Shown: positions 9,007 to 15,779 of the stretch, in pieces
Numbering within the stretch: the first letter of the stretch is position 1
Layout: every line of letters starts with the position of its first letter
NCBI GenBank assembly: GCA_002452405.1
Contig: DKFP01000002.1
Location: 1 to 64,000, forward strand
Direction of reading: 5' to 3'
Source: Deferribacteraceae bacterium UBA6793
GTDB lineage: Bacteria > Chrysiogenota > Deferribacteres > Deferribacterales > Geovibrionaceae
Length of the DNA: 64,000 bases
Position numbers and translations under genes: made by a program
Notes under the pieces: model-generated
The model's input: only the letters and a program-made list of their open reading frames with translations
What the model was told of the DNA's origin: nothing
The model's database searches: none

Positions 9007-9495
9007 ATGCAGGTGGTGGTCTTCGGAGCAGGAAATCTGCTTCTCAGTGACGAGGGGCTTGGTGTTCATCTTGTTAAAAGGATGAATGAAAAATATGAAA
9101 CCTCAGACGATGTCGAGTTCTATGACGGCGGGACTATGGGTATTCTTGCCACCCATAAACTTGAGGAGACCGCCCATGTGATTATCGTGGACAGCCTCGA
9201 CGCACAGGGAATACCCGGCGAACTCAGGGTTTACAAAAAAGAAGATATCATGCTGGAAAAAATTCCGGCAAAGATGTCCCCCCACCAGATAGGGCTTCAG
9301 GAAGTGCTGACACTCAGCGAACTGAGAGGAAAAGCGCCTGAAACTATAACATTCTACGGTGTTATCCCTGCCAGTCTGGAAAGTTCTGTGGAACTCAGCC
9401 CTGAGGTTGAAGAGAGGCTCGACGAGATTGAGACTCTTATAGTTGACGAACTTAAAAGGATGGATATTAATCTGTCGCCCGTTATAGCGGCATAA
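9007..9495 (+). CDS. hybD: hydrogenase maturation endopeptidase
   Basis: A 162-residue HyaD/HybD-family protease recognises nickel in immature HybC and cuts off its C-terminal tail. It opens with GAGNLLLSDEGLGVHLV. The nickel-sensing acidic residues and histidine are visible in SDEGLG, IVDSLDAQG and SPHQIGL, in the family order. It starts one base after the hybC stop, and a strong terminator follows it, so it closes the hybOABCD operon. No hypABCDEF genes are in the window. Confidence 0.94.
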   Translation: MQVVVFGAGNLLLSDEGLGVHLVKRMNEKYETSDDVEFYDGGTMGILATHKLEETAHVIIVDSLDAQGIPGELRVYKKEDIMLEKIPAKMSPHQIGLQEVLTLSELRGKAPETITFYGVIPASLESSVELSPEVEERLDEIETLIVDELKRMDINLSPVIAA

Positions 9496-9514
9496 TTTCC
9501 CATACCTCTTCTAT

Positions 9515-9552
9515 GGGAGTGATGGAATAACCCCCTTCATCACTCCCTTTTT
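9515..9552 (+). terminator. strong rho-independent terminator after hybD
   Basis: A perfect ten-base stem, GGGAGTGATG (9515-9524) with CATCACTCCC (9538-9547), is followed by TTTTT. It ends the hydrogenase operon. Confidence 0.9.
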
Positions 9553-9559
9553 AATTTCT

Positions 9560-9600
9560 CCCGTCTCTGCGAGGAGTCAAACGACGAAGCAGTCTGATAC
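9560..9600 (+). repeat. REP-like dispersed repeat, single copy
   Basis: This is a match to the window's dispersed intergenic motif, roughly CGTCTCTGCGAGGAG..AAACGACGAAGCAGTCT. Related copies lie at the two 264-bp unit ends (about 9832-9865 and 10096-10129), 15617-15713, 29814-29896 and 50995-51073. It borders the tandem duplication on its left side. Confidence 0.6.
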
Positions 9601-9852
9601 TTATTCTTTTGTCTTTTCATCTGTTTTCCTGTATATTTCCCTATCATATAAAGGAGCTAACATGCCGCCCATAGCACCCGCAGTGTTAATTAAGTTGCGC
9701 ATTTTTTCCTTCCTTGGAAAAAATACGTCAACGCTACAGTCGGCAAAAGCCTCCCTCCGCTCACGTTCCACTCGTTTAACCGATAAATCGGTGTCACTCG
9801 CTCCACGGGTTTCATCCTAAAACCTTGAACCGTCACTGCTAGCGCAAGCGCG
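9589..9852 (+). repeat. 264-bp tandem repeat, copy 1 (carries duplicated 5' end of the methyltransferase gene)
   Basis: The unit begins GCAGTCTGATACTTATTC. It holds a ribosome site (AAAGGAG) and ATG 9662, followed by the same first eight codons (MPPIAPAV) as the intact gene at 10190. It then diverges into 130-odd unrelated bases and ends with a REP-like motif. The copied start would encode only 52 residues (stop 9818-9820). Copies 1 and 2 differ by only a few substitutions near their right ends. Confidence 0.9.
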
Positions 9853-10116
9853 GCAGTCTGATACTTATTCTTTTGTCTTTTCATCTGTTTTCCTGTATAT
9901 TTCCCTATCATATAAAGGAGCTAACATGCCGCCCATAGCACCCGCAGTGTTAATTAAGTTGCGCATTTTTTCCTTCCTTGGAAAAAATACGTCAACGCTA
10001 CAGTCGGCAAAAGCCTCCCTCCGCTCACGTTCCACTCGCTCAACCGATAAACCGGTTTCACTCGCTACACGGGTTTCATCCTGAAACCTTGAACCGTCAC
10101 TGCGAGCGCAAGCGCG
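9853..10116 (+). repeat. 264-bp tandem repeat, copy 2
   Basis: The repeat has exactly the same period: GCAGTCTGATAC recurs at 9853 and 10117, and the start codons fall at 9662, 9926 and 10190. ATG 9926 opens a 52-codon frame ending at TGA 10082-10084. The internal segment holds the near-palindrome TTTTTTCCTTCCTTGGAAAAAA (about 9966-9987). Confidence 0.9.
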
Positions 10117-10213
10117 GCAGTCTGATACTTATTCTTTGTCTTTTAACCTCTTTTCCTGTATATTCCCAACATCATATCAAGGAGAATACATGCCGCCCAT
10201 AGCACCCGCAGTG
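10117..10213 (+). repeat. 264-bp repeat, partial copy 3 = native promoter and start of the methyltransferase gene
   Basis: This third, truncated copy is more diverged in its promoter part. It reaches the eighth codon (GTG 10211-10213), where similarity stops and the real gene continues. This shows that the repeat unit includes the gene's own upstream region. Confidence 0.85.
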
Positions 10214-11386
10214 TCGGTTCAGGTCAGCCCTGCCGCAGAGAAGAGCATCAAAAAAGGACATCCGTGGGTGTACGCCGACGCAGTGCTGAAAACCAGCCGG
10301 GAGGCAGAGGCAGGGGATATCGCCGCAATTTTCGGTGCAAAACGCGAATTTATAGGTCTGGGGCTGTACGACCCGACATCACCCATACGCATACGCATCC
10401 TATCAACCAAACCGAAAACAACCATAGACGAGGTGTGGCTGAAAACCGCCATACAAAATTCCATAGCAAAAAGGCAGCATCTTATAGATGATAAGCTCAC
10501 TGACGGTTTCCGACTTATCCACGGTGAAAACGACGGTCTGCCCGGTCTGGTGGCGGACGTTTATCGTAACGTTCTCGTCATAAAACTTGACACGGCTGCA
10601 TGGATGCCTCATTTAGAGCTTATTTGTGACATATTCAAAGAACTGATAAGCCCACTTACCATAATCCTTCGCCTCTCCCGCACAGTCTCACCGCAGAACG
10701 CTTACAGCGATGGATGCCTTCTTTACGGAAAGCCTGTCAACAGCGCAGTGGTTTTCTCAGAAAACGACATACTCTTCGAAGCGGATCCTGTGAACGGTCA
10801 GAAAACAGGCTTCTTTCTCGACCAGCGTGATAACAGAGCCAGAGCAGGAAAGCTGGCTAAAGGCAGAGAGGTACTGAATATCTTCGCATACAACGGCGGT
10901 TTTTCTCTCTATACTGCAAAGGGCGGCGCTAAGTCCGTCATAAGCCTCGACATCGCTCCGCAGGCACTGGAAGCGGCTAAACGCAATTTTGCGCTGAATC
11001 CCGACCTGTCGTGCCCTCATGAAACACTTTGCGCAGATGCTTTCGAAGCAATGAAAAAACTTGCGGACAATGGCAGAAAATTCGGCATGGTTATCGTAGA
11101 TCCGCCCTCTTTCGCACGGAAACAGGCGGATGTACCCAATGCGCTGTCGGCATACGAAAAACTGACAAAACTGGCGCTAAACCTCACAGCAAACGACGGC
11201 ATACTCATATGTGCATCCTGTTCGGCGCGCGTTGGTGCGGACGTTTTTTTCGATACTGTCCTCAAATGTGTGAAACGTTCAGGGCGCAGATTTAAAGAGA
11301 TAGAAAGAACGCTGAACGCCCCCGACCATCCGGTAGGATTCCCCGAGGGCGCTTATCTGAAATGTATTTATATCAAATTCAGTTAA
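10190..11386 (+). CDS. class I SAM-dependent 23S rRNA methyltransferase, RlmI-like
   Basis: A 398-residue cytosine-C5 rRNA methyltransferase of the RlmI/YccW type. An N-terminal PUA domain (about 1-75, with HPWVYADAV) is followed by a linker domain and a Rossmann SAM-binding domain with GQKTGFFLDQRDNR, IFAYNGGFSLYTAKGG and VDPPSFARKQ. The nucleophile region is CASCSARVG. Start ATG 10190 has AAGGAG upstream; a longer frame from 10136 was rejected because it reads through the promoter. A paralogue lies at 41585. Its last eight bases overlap the convergent thioredoxin-like gene. Upstream, its own promoter and start are repeated twice more. Confidence 0.85.
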   Translation: MPPIAPAVSVQVSPAAEKSIKKGHPWVYADAVLKTSREAEAGDIAAIFGAKREFIGLGLYDPTSPIRIRILSTKPKTTIDEVWLKTAIQNSIAKRQHLIDDKLTDGFRLIHGENDGLPGLVADVYRNVLVIKLDTAAWMPHLELICDIFKELISPLTIILRLSRTVSPQNAYSDGCLLYGKPVNSAVVFSENDILFEADPVNGQKTGFFLDQRDNRARAGKLAKGREVLNIFAYNGGFSLYTAKGGAKSVISLDIAPQALEAAKRNFALNPDLSCPHETLCADAFEAMKKLADNGRKFGMVIVDPPSFARKQADVPNALSAYEKLTKLALNLTANDGILICASCSARVGADVFFDTVLKCVKRSGRRFKEIERTLNAPDHPVGFPEGAYLKCIYIKFS

Positions 11387-11822
11387 TCATCAGTTCAAGG
11401 TCTTCAAGGGTCTGAGAACCGTATTCATCGTCCTCTGCTTCGCCTTTACTGTTATACACCTTCGTGTAGGGTACAGCGTCAATCTTCATCATATCCTTAT
11501 GCAGAGCCACAGAACCCGTAAAAAATCTGAAAGGGAATTTTTCCTCTTTAATAGTGGATTCAGCGTACCTTTCATCGGCAGGTTTGGTTATCCCTATAAT
11601 CTGTATGTTATGTTTTTTGATGAAATCAGGACTGTTTCTCAGCATACGCATTTCCCGCATACAGTGAGGGCACCACGGCGCCCAGAAAACCACTACGGTT
11701 TTCCCTTTGAATGATTTGGCAAGATTGATTATATCTTTGGTTTCAGCAGTTTTCAGCGGTTCGGCAAAAAGGTTGAATGAGAACAGAAAAACTGCAAATA
11801 TGAGAACTATTATTCCACGCAT
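11379..11822 (-). CDS. TlpA/ResA-like periplasmic thioredoxin-fold protein
   Basis: The 147-residue product opens with a signal peptide (IVLIFAVFLFSFNLFA). A thioredoxin fold follows, with the redox motif WAPWCPHCMREM (CPHC). TlpA/ResA proteins reduce disulfides outside the cytoplasmic membrane, often for cytochrome c assembly. Later strands (IQIIGITKP, FRFFTGSVALHK, VPYTKVYN with the cis-proline) are also recognisable. A purine-rich GAGGGA lies upstream of the ATG. It converges on and slightly overlaps the RlmI-like gene. The exact partner is unknown. Confidence 0.85.
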   Translation of the reverse strand: MRGIIVLIFAVFLFSFNLFAEPLKTAETKDIINLAKSFKGKTVVVFWAPWCPHCMREMRMLRNSPDFIKKHNIQIIGITKPADERYAESTIKEEKFPFRFFTGSVALHKDMMKIDAVPYTKVYNSKGEAEDDEYGSQTLEDLELMIN

Positions 11823-11884
11823 ATTTCCCTCAATAAAAAAATATACGCAAACATACTCCCATGGCGGAATTAAATCAATATAAA

Positions 11885-12883
11885 CTATTTTCTATATACC
11901 GAAAACCCTACATACCCAAGTATCAGCAGCCATATGAACGCGATGGGCACCAGAATCTTGAGATAAAAAGGCCAATCGACAAAGCCGAAAAATGGTTTTT
12001 TCTCATAAAGCCCGATGTCCAGCGACCGCATCAGTTCGTATATGCTTATATAGCTAACGGGCATTATCCATCCGGCGTAGTTGCTGTCTTTCAGAACCTG
12101 CGAATCGCGGGGAATATTGGTCAGTATGTTCTGTATATCCGTTATGGTCTGTTCGTCCATATTCCCACCCGACATAAACGCCCACTCAGGATACAGCTTA
12201 GTGCTGTGCAGGAGAGGAAGCCCGTCGGATACACTGTTTAAAACTTTGATATCGCTCAGTTTTATTCTGCCTTTTTTCGCCATGTTCTCCAGTATTCCGG
12301 AACGGACGCTGCCAACATCCGCGCTGCCGGAGAGCACGTAGTCTACAACTTTGTCCTGAGTTCCTGTGAATAGAACCTTAAAATCCTTTCCCTCTTTAAG
12401 TCCGGTGTCGCGTATCTCTTTCAGCCCCATCCAATATGCTCCGAACCCTTCGGGGTCGATTCCGGCAAACACTTTTCCTTTTACATCACTGAAACTGTTG
12501 ATATCTTTCCTGTCTGCGCGGGTAAATACCGCAGATGAAAAATATGAAACTGTCTTCCCGTTGTATTCTTTAAGTTCTGTCAGCATTATGCGTGCGCCGT
12601 ATTTCTCTTTAAGGATAACGGCTTCCGCAGGTTGAGTTATAACGAAGTCAAGCTGCCCGGTTTCCATAAGCCTTCGCATCTGTTCAAACCCGAAAACAGG
12701 CATGAGATAAAACGAATATTTTGTCTGATGCTGTTCAAGATAGGCAAGTGTAGGCGACCACATCTGATATGCTTCCTGAACGCCGTTGTATGCCCTCACC
12801 CCGACCGTAAAAACTTTTTCCCTGTCGGCATATGCAAAATTCGCAAGTAAAAGAATCACAAGCAAAAAAATCATTTTGCGCAT
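11885..12883 (-). CDS. PhnD-like periplasmic ligand-binding protein with C-terminal membrane anchor
   Basis: The 332-residue product has a signal peptide (MIFLLVILLLANFAYA). It continues with a phosphonate-binding-type periplasmic fold (VGVRAYNG, FVITQPAEA, GTQDKVVDYVLSGSADVGSVRSG). Near the C-terminus a single helix (ILVPIAFIWLLILGYVGFSVY) and a three-residue tail follow. Similar domains form the sensor part of TtrS-type histidine kinases. Here the binding domain is a separate protein, encoded 12 bases after a histidine kinase that has its own sensor domain. It is probably an accessory ligand sensor for that kinase rather than a transporter component; no ABC permease or ATPase is nearby. The ligand is unknown. 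Confidence 0.8.
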   Translation of the reverse strand: MRKMIFLLVILLLANFAYADREKVFTVGVRAYNGVQEAYQMWSPTLAYLEQHQTKYSFYLMPVFGFEQMRRLMETGQLDFVITQPAEAVILKEKYGARIMLTELKEYNGKTVSYFSSAVFTRADRKDINSFSDVKGKVFAGIDPEGFGAYWMGLKEIRDTGLKEGKDFKVLFTGTQDKVVDYVLSGSADVGSVRSGILENMAKKGRIKLSDIKVLNSVSDGLPLLHSTKLYPEWAFMSGGNMDEQTITDIQNILTNIPRDSQVLKDSNYAGWIMPVSYISIYELMRSLDIGLYEKKPFFGFVDWPFYLKILVPIAFIWLLILGYVGFSVYRK

Positions 12884-12895
12884 AAAATTCCTCGC

Positions 12896-14854
12896 CTAGG
12901 CAGTGAATTTCGGCAGAACCACGGTAAACATTGCGCCATCTTTTGTGTTTGAGGCTGAAATTCTGCCTTTCATATGGTTCTCTATTATGGCTCTGGTCAT
13001 ATAAAGACCGATTCCGGTGCCTTCCTCGTTCTGTTTTGTAGTGAAATACGGTTCAAACATCCGCGCCATAACGGTTTCGTCTATACCGCCGCCGTTATCG
13101 GATATTGAAAAAGTTATTTCATTCTCGTCTGTCTCAAGGATTATATCTATTATACCCTCATTAATCCTTCCCGCCCGTATTTCTTTCAGTATAGCATCTT
13201 TTGCATTCTGTATGATGTTAAGTACAGCCTGTTTCATTTCGCCCGGAAATCCGCTTACGATAGCAGTGTCAGCAAGTTTTCCGGGGTTTTCGCAGATTCC
13301 TTCCGCATAAACGAAAATATCGCCGCCGCTCCGGCAGGTATAATTAAGTGAAATACCGTTGTATTTCATCTGGGCGCTTATCAGTCTTATCACCTCTACC
13401 ATACTTGTAATGATGGAGAACTGCTTCTCTGTCTTGTCCGCACGGAAAAAGTTACGGAAATCATCTATTGTTGTGGACATATGCTGAAGCATCGTCATGA
13501 TTTTCTCTTCAAACTCGTTCGCCTCCTCTATGTCCAGTTTTCCTTCCCGCTGCCCCAGAACATAGCTCTGCACAGCGAGTCCTATTATATTCAGAGGCTG
13601 CCGCCACTGGTGCGCGATTGCATTAACCATACGCCCCATGTCAACAAATTTCTGCTGTTCGAACAGGAGTTGTTCATTTTTCTGGCGCAGACCGGTTTCA
13701 AGCTCAATCATGTTTTTCAGCTTACCGTTCATATCCTCAAGCTCTGTTTCGCGCTGCTTTATACGCTTTATAAGCTCGTTATACGCCGAAACCAGATCAC
13801 CTATCTCGTCGCTGCGTTTTATTGGCAGAAACTGGTCATAGTCCAGTGATTCCGCTTTGCGGACAGCGGACTGCAATTCTTTAAGGGGTTTAGTCACAGC
13901 AAGATTCAGCAGGAAAAAACTGACTGGCACCACCAGCACCAGCACGAAAAAGGATATCATTATAAATCCAAGAAGAATACTCTGGCGGATATCCCGCACG
14001 GCGTAATCGTGTGCTGAGAACCCGAAATCCACAGAGGTATCGCCGTCTATCACCCATTTCTGAAAATATACGTTCATGCCGTCTGAACGCTGCATACGTT
14101 CGGCGGTGGTGACACTTTCAGGAAATAGCGTTGTATGCGCCGTATCCGGTCTGAAAGTGCTGTCAAAAACAGTCCAACCGTTGATGTAATACGTGAATCC
14201 CATACCCGTTGCCGCCTCAACCTGACGCACAAAGGACGCGTCAAGAAAATCAGCCGACATAACAGTCATCCGGCTTCCGCCGCGGACAGCCTCTGCGGCA
14301 TACTGCACAGCAAGTATTCCCGAAATATCTATGAAGCTGTAGCCTCTGCGGATATGTTTAGAATTTGCCAGAAAAACTTTAACAAAGTCAACGTTGCCGG
14401 CACCGTTGAGAATTTCGCCATTCCTGATTATCACGGGTTTTCCGGCATAATCAATATAGCCGCCGTAATACTCACCATTTTCGCGGAAGGCGAATACGCG
14501 CAGTTTCATTTCGCTGTCATAAATGGCAAGCGCACCGACATTACCAAGATTCGCCATCTCAGACAGCTTCGACGCTTCGCGGTAAAGACCCGTTTCGGTA
14601 GAAAAATCCATTATTCCAAGATAATCAGAACCTGATATCACATCGGTGTATTTAAGAAGGTCAACCTGAAGGCTTTTTATCTTTTCATTGAGAACTGAAA
14701 ATGAAGTGCGGAAAGAGGACGCCGTACGCCAGTTGATATTGGACACGGTCATAGAATACAGTGTTACTGCGAAAACTGCGCACATTAATAGTATTGTGAG
14801 CATCACAAAAATAAACAGTTTCGTTCTGACGCTCTTAATTTCCGGAATAATCAT
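12896..14854 (-). CDS. membrane sensor histidine kinase with Cache-type periplasmic domain
   Basis: A 652-residue kinase from ATG 14854 (GGAG eight bases upstream; an alternative ATG at 14872 has no ribosome site). The order is TM1 (near 8-30), a long periplasmic region of about 260 residues resembling a double Cache domain (GFTYYINGWTVFDSTF), TM2, HAMP, a coiled coil, phospho-acceptor NAIAHQWRQPLN, and an ATPase domain with IQNAKDAI, SDNGGGI and GTGIGLYMT. No response regulator is adjacent, so its partner is elsewhere. It is the first gene of a two-gene unit with the PhnD-like protein. Confidence 0.9.
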   Translation of the reverse strand: MIIPEIKSVRTKLFIFVMLTILLMCAVFAVTLYSMTVSNINWRTASSFRTSFSVLNEKIKSLQVDLLKYTDVISGSDYLGIMDFSTETGLYREASKLSEMANLGNVGALAIYDSEMKLRVFAFRENGEYYGGYIDYAGKPVIIRNGEILNGAGNVDFVKVFLANSKHIRRGYSFIDISGILAVQYAAEAVRGGSRMTVMSADFLDASFVRQVEAATGMGFTYYINGWTVFDSTFRPDTAHTTLFPESVTTAERMQRSDGMNVYFQKWVIDGDTSVDFGFSAHDYAVRDIRQSILLGFIMISFFVLVLVVPVSFFLLNLAVTKPLKELQSAVRKAESLDYDQFLPIKRSDEIGDLVSAYNELIKRIKQRETELEDMNGKLKNMIELETGLRQKNEQLLFEQQKFVDMGRMVNAIAHQWRQPLNIIGLAVQSYVLGQREGKLDIEEANEFEEKIMTMLQHMSTTIDDFRNFFRADKTEKQFSIITSMVEVIRLISAQMKYNGISLNYTCRSGGDIFVYAEGICENPGKLADTAIVSGFPGEMKQAVLNIIQNAKDAILKEIRAGRINEGIIDIILETDENEITFSISDNGGGIDETVMARMFEPYFTTKQNEEGTGIGLYMTRAIIENHMKGRISASNTKDGAMFTVVLPKFTA

Positions 14855-15102
14855 CCAGCGTTCTCCGGGCATACCGTCATTTCGTGTAACGGAACGGAAT
14901 ATATTAAAAAGCTAACTTTTGACTATGTTACTATGATTTAATTTTATATCATTTTCAGAATATTCACAATAGATTTAGAAATAATCACCTGAGTAAAGCT
15001 CATATGCCCGTATTTAATTAATCATATATTCATAAAATCCACTCAGAATTATATAAAATATTGTTCATTCGCAATGATATATATAATTATTACGATACTC
15101 AC
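14855..15102. other. AT-rich spacer
   Basis: About 250 AT-rich bases lie upstream of the kinase gene and of the sigma-54-linked RNA region. I see no gene. They presumably contain the kinase promoter, but I cannot fix its position. Confidence 0.4.
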
Positions 15103-15118
15103 TGGCGAAAAATAGCCA
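15103..15118. promoter_or_regulatory. palindromic enhancer site 1 (TGGC-N8-GCCA)
   Basis: The sequence is TGGCGAAAAATAGCCA. Its inverted near-copy lies at 15144-15159, with centres 41 bases apart (about four helical turns). Both are 110-185 bases upstream of a sigma-54 promoter, the usual place for NtrC-family activator sites. A third site of the same form lies at 17217-17232. Function is inferred. Confidence 0.65.
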
Positions 15119-15143
15119 CCATACCGACGTCGCACAAGCCTAT

Positions 15144-15159
15144 TGGCTGATTTTCGCCA
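15144..15159. promoter_or_regulatory. palindromic enhancer site 2 (TGGC-N8-GCCA)
   Basis: The sequence is TGGCTGATTTTCGCCA, the reverse complement of site 1 except at two central positions. It is centred near -134 relative to the predicted transcription start. Confidence 0.65.
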
Positions 15160-15257
15160 CATAAAAGTCAGCACCAAATGGCCCATATACATAGACTTAA
15201 TATTTTTAGTTCTTGTATAGCAAGTAATTACAAAACAGATACATGGATTTTACATTT

Positions 15258-15274
15258 TTGGCACACGCATTGCT
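15258..15274 (+). promoter_or_regulatory. sigma-54 promoter (-24/-12)
   Basis: TTGGCACACGCATTGCT matches the consensus TGGCAC-N5-TTGCW, with the required GG-N10-GC spacing (GG 15260-15261, GC 15272-15273). Transcription should begin near 15284-15286. No protein gene follows, only the structured RNA below. Confidence 0.85.
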
Positions 15275-15284
15275 CTAATACATA

Positions 15285-15481
15285 CTGAAACGTACGCAAT
15301 AGGTATCAGATTTAAACATGGGTTCGGCGAAAGCCGAGGGGGAGTGTCTTGTATTCGGCGGGCGTAATGCCCGCTGACAGGACAAAAAAGAAAAAGCAAA
15401 TAGCCACAAATAAATAGATGCATAGGCGGTATCAACCGCTTTTCGCCCTGCTGAGGTCTCCAATACCGGCAGGGCTTTTTT
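15285..15481 (+). ncRNA. candidate sigma-54-dependent structured small RNA (~197 nt)
   Basis: The predicted transcript runs from the sigma-54 start to a terminator and contains no credible coding frame. Elements in order: a hairpin TCGGC-GAAA-GCCGA with a GNRA loop (15324-15337); a long stem whose outer arms are TGTCTTGT (15345-15352) and ACAGGACA (15377-15384) and whose inner arms are GCGGGC and GCCCGC; an A-rich unpaired stretch (15384-15415); a hairpin GCGGT-ATCA-ACCGC (15426-15439); and the terminator. The AGGGGGAG and ACAGGACA segments hold GGA motifs like those bound by CsrA, and the A-rich stretch could bind Hfq. Sigma-54-driven small RNAs beside NtrC-type regulators (Qrr, CrcZ, GlmY) are known elsewhere. 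This RNA matches none I recognise. Confidence 0.65.
15445..15481 (+). terminator. terminator of the small RNA
   Basis: GCCCTGC (15445-15451) pairs with GCAGGGC (15469-15475). Extra GGT/ACC pairs lie inside, and TTTTTT follows. Confidence 0.9.
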
Positions 15482-15491
15482 ATATCCCCTC

Positions 15492-15612
15492 TTTTTGTTT
15501 ATATGCGTCGTATTACATCGTCAGTATTTTGATTTCTAGGGTCATGTACACTCGCGTACACTCCCCGTCGAAATCAAAATACTTCCTTGTACTACTCGCA
15601 TATAAACAAAAA
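15492..15612. repeat. 121-bp interrupted palindrome
   Basis: Outer arms of 16 bases (TTTTTGTTTATATGCG at 15492-15507 and its exact complement at 15597-15612) and inner arms of 14 bases (AGTATTTTGATTTC at 15523-15536 with 15570-15583) are both perfect. Short unmatched gaps separate them. It holds no gene. It could be a MITE-like relic or encode a long RNA hairpin. Confidence 0.8.
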
Positions 15613-15616
15613 TCTG

Positions 15617-15713
15617 CTTGAATCGTCGTTCTGCGTCGTCACTTCGTTCATCGCGAAGATAAATAAAAAATCCGTCTTCGCGAGGAGCAAAAGCGACGCG
15701 GCGATCTCATCTT
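15617..15713. repeat. inverted pair of REP-like repeats
   Basis: A reverse copy (about 15617-15657) and a forward copy (about 15669-15710, TCCGTCTTCGCGAGGAGC...) are joined by an AT-rich linker. The forward copy matches the reverse strand of the repeat at 29814-29850 over nearly 40 bases. Confidence 0.7.
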
Positions 15714-15779
15714 GGTTTGATTTTGTCATCTCTCTCTAAAATACGCCATTATTTAACCTAAATGGTCTAAACGAAAAAA

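Noticed and set aside
9690..9911. 73-codon minus-strand frame in the tandem repeat
   Set aside because: Arises from the repeat itself; no ribosome site and no protein-like composition.
9589..10213. Possible CRISPR array
   Set aside because: Unit is 264 bp with near-identical contents, so it is a plain tandem duplication without spacers.
15318..15377. 19-codon frame (MGSAKAEG...) inside the candidate small RNA
   Set aside because: No ribosome site, and its bases are fully explained by the paired stems.
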